This document shows, in pieces, positions 56,599 to 60,000 of a stretch of DNA of 60,000 nt (position 1 is its first letter; each line of letters begins with the position of its first letter). A program made the position numbers and the translations under genes. The stretch comes from Owenia fusiformis (Eukaryota > Annelida > Polychaeta > Sabellida > Oweniidae): contig CAIIXF020000009.1 in the NCBI GenBank assembly GCA_903813345.2, positions 6,134,030 to 6,194,029 on the forward strand, given 5' to 3'. The notes beneath the pieces were generated by a model. The model searched no databases. It had not been told where the DNA came from and saw only the letters and a list, made by a program, of their open reading frames with translations.

Positions 56599-56810
56599 CT
56601 AGTCCATGTGTTGATGTTCGGCCCACGCTAACATAACATTTTGTCGTAACCTCTGCCCGATATGTGATCTGACAGTTACCCATGAAGTGAATGCTATAAG
56701 AAACAGCCAGGCCACCCAAAGTAAATAGTCCTTTTCTTCAGTTGGTATGCTCAATAGAGGACCAATGTAATCTTCTGCGGTTACATTCACGGATTTATCA
56801 GGCTCAAAAC
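56599..56810 (-). CDS. TXNDC15: TXNDC15 last exon
   Basis: Begins after acceptor GTTCTAG, completing a split glycine codon (GFEPDKSVNVTAEDYIGPL). It encodes a sequon NVT, a 19-20-residue hydrophobic membrane segment, then RSHIGQRLRQNVMLAWAEHQ, and ends with TAG at 56599-56601. Confidence 0.92.
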
Positions 56811-59800
56811 CTAGAACATAAAATATAAGAATCTCGTAAGCTGTAAAATAATCGAGTTGTCAAGGCAACAAGCCATTAATCAATTTAAATAAATTTGGAC
56901 ATTTCTTCATCTTAAATCTCTAATAACTTCTATATTTGATCATATATCTCAATTCTTTTCTTAAAAAATAAGCTTAGGGAAACATTTGCATGACTTTTGA
57001 TTGGATCCAGCATTTCACACCTTCTAACCCTTTTAATATCTTTAAGGGCATTCAATCAAACACAAAGGGAATTGATGTTGGGATGAACAGGAAAGGACTT
57101 GGAAAGGACTTAAGATCAATGTTACCAAGGCAACAGACCAACAGACAAATTAATTAACAAAACAATTTATCAGTACTCCAGCCATTTCCCAATTCACAGC
57201 GAAACAATATTTCAATACTCAAGCCATTTCCCAATTCACTAGCAAAACAAAACATCAGTACTGGTGGGACTTATATCACGTCTAGGTCCCACAGAAACCA
57301 TAGATTACAACACATGAGAAAGCAGGAAGTGACCACGATGGGTTATGCTTCCTAGATACAAAAACAAAAAACGGGGATTCCTTTGTGTATTTCATTATTG
57401 ATTCTTTGGAAAATAAACATTCATAGATGCTGCAAGAGAAACTAGGGAATTTCAAATTGGTGCTGCATGTCTATTTTATCTAAGCAGAGTGATGAATAAT
57501 ACAATTGATTATTTTCAATGTTGTGTATATAGCAATTAAGTCTTTGTAGTCTGATGCCGCAGTAAGCCATTGCAGCAATAATGTCAAAAGTACATGTGTA
57601 ACTGACAAACAACAACTGCAATTCCAGTGAAACATTTAGTTCATTAATTCACTTGGAAAAACAGTTTATTAATGTTAAACACAAATATCTGTGTCAGATG
57701 CTAAAAACCCACATTCAACCTTACACTGTGGAATTCACTAGAAAGTTCACAAACATGTCCAATGCAAAGTAAATGGTTGCTTACTTGTGGAATTCACTAC
57801 AAAGTTCACAAACACATCCAATGCAAAGTAAATGGTTGCTTACGTGTAGAATTCACTAGAAAGTTTTCAAACACGTCCCATGCAAAGTAAATGGTTGCTT
57901 ACCTGTGGAATTCACTACAAAGTTCACAAACACGTCCAATGCAAAGTAAATGGTTGCTTACCTGTGGAATTCACTACAAAGTTCACAAACACGTCCAATG
58001 CAAAGTAAATGGTTGCTTACGTGTAGAATTCACTAGAAAGTTTTCAAACACGTCCAATGCAAAGTAAATGGTTGCTTACGTGTAGAATTCACTAGAAAGT
58101 TTTCAAACACGTCCAATGCAAAGTAAATGGTTGCTTACCTGTGGAATTCACTAGAAAGTTTACAAACTTGTCCAATGTACGACTGGTATGATTGAATTTG
58201 GCTACTGCTTTTGTGTTGTGAAACAGCAAAATATTTGGAACAGCTATTGTACCAAACCTTGCATTGAGACTGAAATATACAAAACACACATTAAGGTAAG
58301 CAAGGAAGGATGAACACATGTAATTTTGTGTATGTAGACAGTTCCTAAGTACAATAATCCTACTCTGACTGTACCCACCTTAAATAAGTGGAATACAATG
58401 ACCTCACACTAGATAGTGAATAGAAACTATACATGGTTAACACCAAAGTGTTAACTCATCCTACGTATCACAGGGTTACAGAATCATACACAAAGTTCCT
58501 TCCTTCTTGTGTATGATTCTGTAACCCTGCGATACGGAGGACGAGTTAACACTTTGTGCAACATTTGTTAAATTGAGGTAAACATGATTCAACAAATGTT
58601 TACCCTTTTAATGCCCTTTAATAATAGATAACACATACAACACGTCTGTTCTATCAACTGCAATGCATGATATGAATCCTGAAGCAGTTTTCAAAGTTTT
58701 TAAGTTTGAATTTATAAACATCAAGGTCTTATCTAATTCTATGTAACTTTAACTATTGCTAATACCAAATCAAACACCCGTTTTTAAAAAATATGATGGG
58801 TCTCAATCGCTTATCAAAAGTTGATAAATTTTTTTCTGGTTTCCTCTCACAATTATCAACCGTACCAGGATGGTATCCATCTAAGATCATCTTGATAGGT
58901 TCAATGTACAAACTTGTTAGAATGCCACCCGTTCTAATTCCTCAAGTAGGCTCTTAATTATATTACAAATAACTATGGTACCAAGCACTATTTGCCACAA
59001 TCATTAGGAATTCATAACAATCATGTTTTAGTTGACACAAGTTCACTTTTGATGATATGTTATATAGGGCATCAAATAAGCCTGTTCTCCGCCTTGATAT
59101 TTTTAAGTTATACTTTCCATTATATCATTTTAAAGCTTATGGAAAATACTGATCACCCTCAAAAATCAATAATGAACTCTTCCTAATAAAATTGCTACAA
59201 TATTTCCTGCAAGGTTGTAGTTGACTTTTTTTGCAAGGGATGTAAATACCTGTCTGCTTAATTAACAAAAAATTATGAAATTGATCTAATAAATCAATTT
59301 TGGAGAAGAAAAATCCTTAATTATTAATAATAGCATTTGTTACATAGACACAAAACAAAAAATTGTTCCAAAAATATAACTGGTCAAATCACAATTTTGA
59401 AACTCATACTATATCTCAAATAGGTTTCTGACTTTCATGTTTAGGAGGGAGAGGATCTTGGTTGATAGTCTGTCCCTCTTTTTTCTAGATACTCTACATA
59501 TTTTGAATTGTCTAGAGTTTCAATAACTCACCTGCTAAAGTGCATTGAATCTATGGCAAGGACATCCAACTGTGGAAAAGCTCTGGCAACTGCATTAAAT
59601 TCTGGAGCTGCTTTTGCACAAAATGGACACCACGGAGCAAAGAACAAAACAACGGCACAATTTCCAGCACTTCCATTTCGCTCAGTTAATATCTCCAAAA
59701 GTTCTGTACTATTCACAATCTTCACTATGGGTGTAGTTTCTAACTCAGTATCATTTTTAGTTAGGTTCTTAGGGGTACAGACATACTTTCTTTTGTCCAC

Positions 59801-60000
59801 AGTTGTAGCATTTACAATTGTATCATTCATTGTGACATTATTTATCCCCTGTCCGGTCAATATTCTCATATTTTCCTTGAGTTGTTCTTGGCTTTCTTTC
59901 ACATCTTCTATTTCTCCAATTACATTTGTGATCATATCACCAATGTTAAATAAAGATGTTTCTGGGTAAAACTCCTTAGATTCTTCAGTATGGCCATCTT
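56599..60000 (-). CDS. TXNDC15: TXNDC15, thioredoxin domain-containing protein 15 (3' three exons)
   Basis: A type I membrane protein with a thioredoxin fold, linked in vertebrates to ciliogenesis, Hedgehog signalling and Meckel-Gruber syndrome. Exons on the minus strand are 60000-59533 (continues off the window), 58269-58139 and 56810-56599, joined in frame. The first part is an acidic lumenal stretch with several N-glycosylation sequons (NVT, NDT, NAT, NLT, NST). Then comes the thioredoxin fold VVLFFAPWCPFCAKAAPEFN, with a CPFC active site, and the cis-proline strand TIAVPNILLF. The last exon carries the transmembrane segment YLLWVAWLFLIAFTSWVTV and a short basic cytoplasmic tail ending in QHMD. 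The N-terminal signal peptide must lie outside the window. Confidence 0.92.
56811..57725. other. TXNDC15 last intron, distal part
   Basis: Two diverged copies of AGTACTCCAGCCATTTCCCA or ATACTCAAGCCATTTCCCA followed by ATTCAC lie at about 57173-57262. Nothing else is recognised. Confidence 0.5.
57726..58138 (-). repeat. 59-bp minisatellite made of exon end plus splice donor
   Basis: GCTTAC (a GTAAGC donor on the minus strand) recurs exactly every 59 bases at 57779, 57838, 57897, 57956, 58015, 58074 and 58133. Each unit reads, on the minus strand, like the last 35-40 bases of the neighbouring TXNDC15 exon (CATTGGAC...TAGTGAATTC) followed by the donor and CAACCATTTACTTTG. The copy at 58133-58180 is the true exon end. 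The others lie in the intron. Copies vary at the base before the donor (CACAG, TACAC or CACAA). Confidence 0.9.
58139..58269 (-). CDS. TXNDC15: TXNDC15 middle exon
   Basis: Codes 43 residues plus one base: SLNARFGTIAVPNILLFHNT then FNHTSRTLDKFVNFLVNST. Acceptor TATTTCAG, donor GTAAGC. It contains the cis-proline loop of the thioredoxin fold (VPN) and two sequons (NHT, NST). Its 3' end is the template of the adjoining 59-bp array. Confidence 0.92.
58270..59532. other. TXNDC15 intron with a palindromic MITE (58444-58557)
   Basis: At 58444-58557 CAAAGTGTTAACTC and the 40 bases after it are mirrored by an arm ending GAGTTAACACTTTG, with TACAGAATCATACACAA close to the centre. The remaining sequence is AT-rich. 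The open stretch at 58992-59186 has no family resemblance and is not called. Confidence 0.65.
59533..60000 (-). CDS. TXNDC15: TXNDC15 exon with the thioredoxin active site (partial)
   Basis: Open from the window edge to the donor GTGAGT (59527-59532). It starts within an acidic segment (DGHTEESKEFYPETSLFNIG), has clustered sequons, then IVKIVNSTELLEILTERNG, the beta-strand AVVLFFAPWCPFCAKAAPEF and LDVLAIDSMHFS. The 5' end of the exon lies outside the window. Confidence 0.92.

Overview
The window is animal genomic DNA. It is AT-rich, with short exons bounded by GT/AG sites, large repeat-filled introns and many DNA-transposon fragments. Two conserved ciliary genes and an intronless TRIM-NHL gene point to a marine invertebrate. 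The repeat style suggests a lophotrochozoan, most likely a mollusc, but that placement is inference.

Layout. Positions 1-11567 are a rearranged second copy of the DNA that lies just 3' of IFT140 at 52612-55263. This copy carries a 5.47 kb terminal-inverted-repeat (TIR) transposon (1101-6570) with a decayed gene of a large multi-copy family. That decayed gene is itself split by a nested 1.64 kb TIR element. The copy also carries a 145/290-bp satellite insert and a 2.26 kb tandem duplication. Positions 12810-52225 hold 21 exons on the + strand coding for about 1075 residues of IFT140, a subunit of the retrograde ciliary transport complex IFT-A. They run from part-way through the WD40 region to the stop codon. 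The first roughly 400 residues have no exons in the window. Every exon joins in frame, but the third is split by a 1.83 kb TIR element with a 9-bp target duplication. The introns hold a 3.4 kb GATATA foldback element, an intronless minus-strand TRIM-NHL gene (26688-28703), a hAT-like element, a 4.7 kb long-TIR element, two broken LINEs in opposite orientation and many palindromic MITEs. Positions 52226-56598 are the 3' flank and intergenic DNA. Positions 56599-60000 hold the last three exons of TXNDC15 on the minus strand, convergent with IFT140 and running off the window.

How the genes fit together. IFT140 builds and maintains cilia. TXNDC15 is a membrane thioredoxin-fold protein linked in vertebrates to Meckel-Gruber ciliopathy. 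The two are convergent neighbours here. The TRIM-NHL gene is probably independent.

Most notable observations: the transposon inside an IFT140 coding exon, flanked by sites that could let it be spliced out in frame; the copy of the IFT140 3' flank upstream of an N-truncated IFT140, meaning either tandem duplication or unmerged haplotypes; a seven-copy 59-bp array next to a TXNDC15 exon that copies the exon end with its splice donor; and a TIR transposon that carries the multi-copy gene family.
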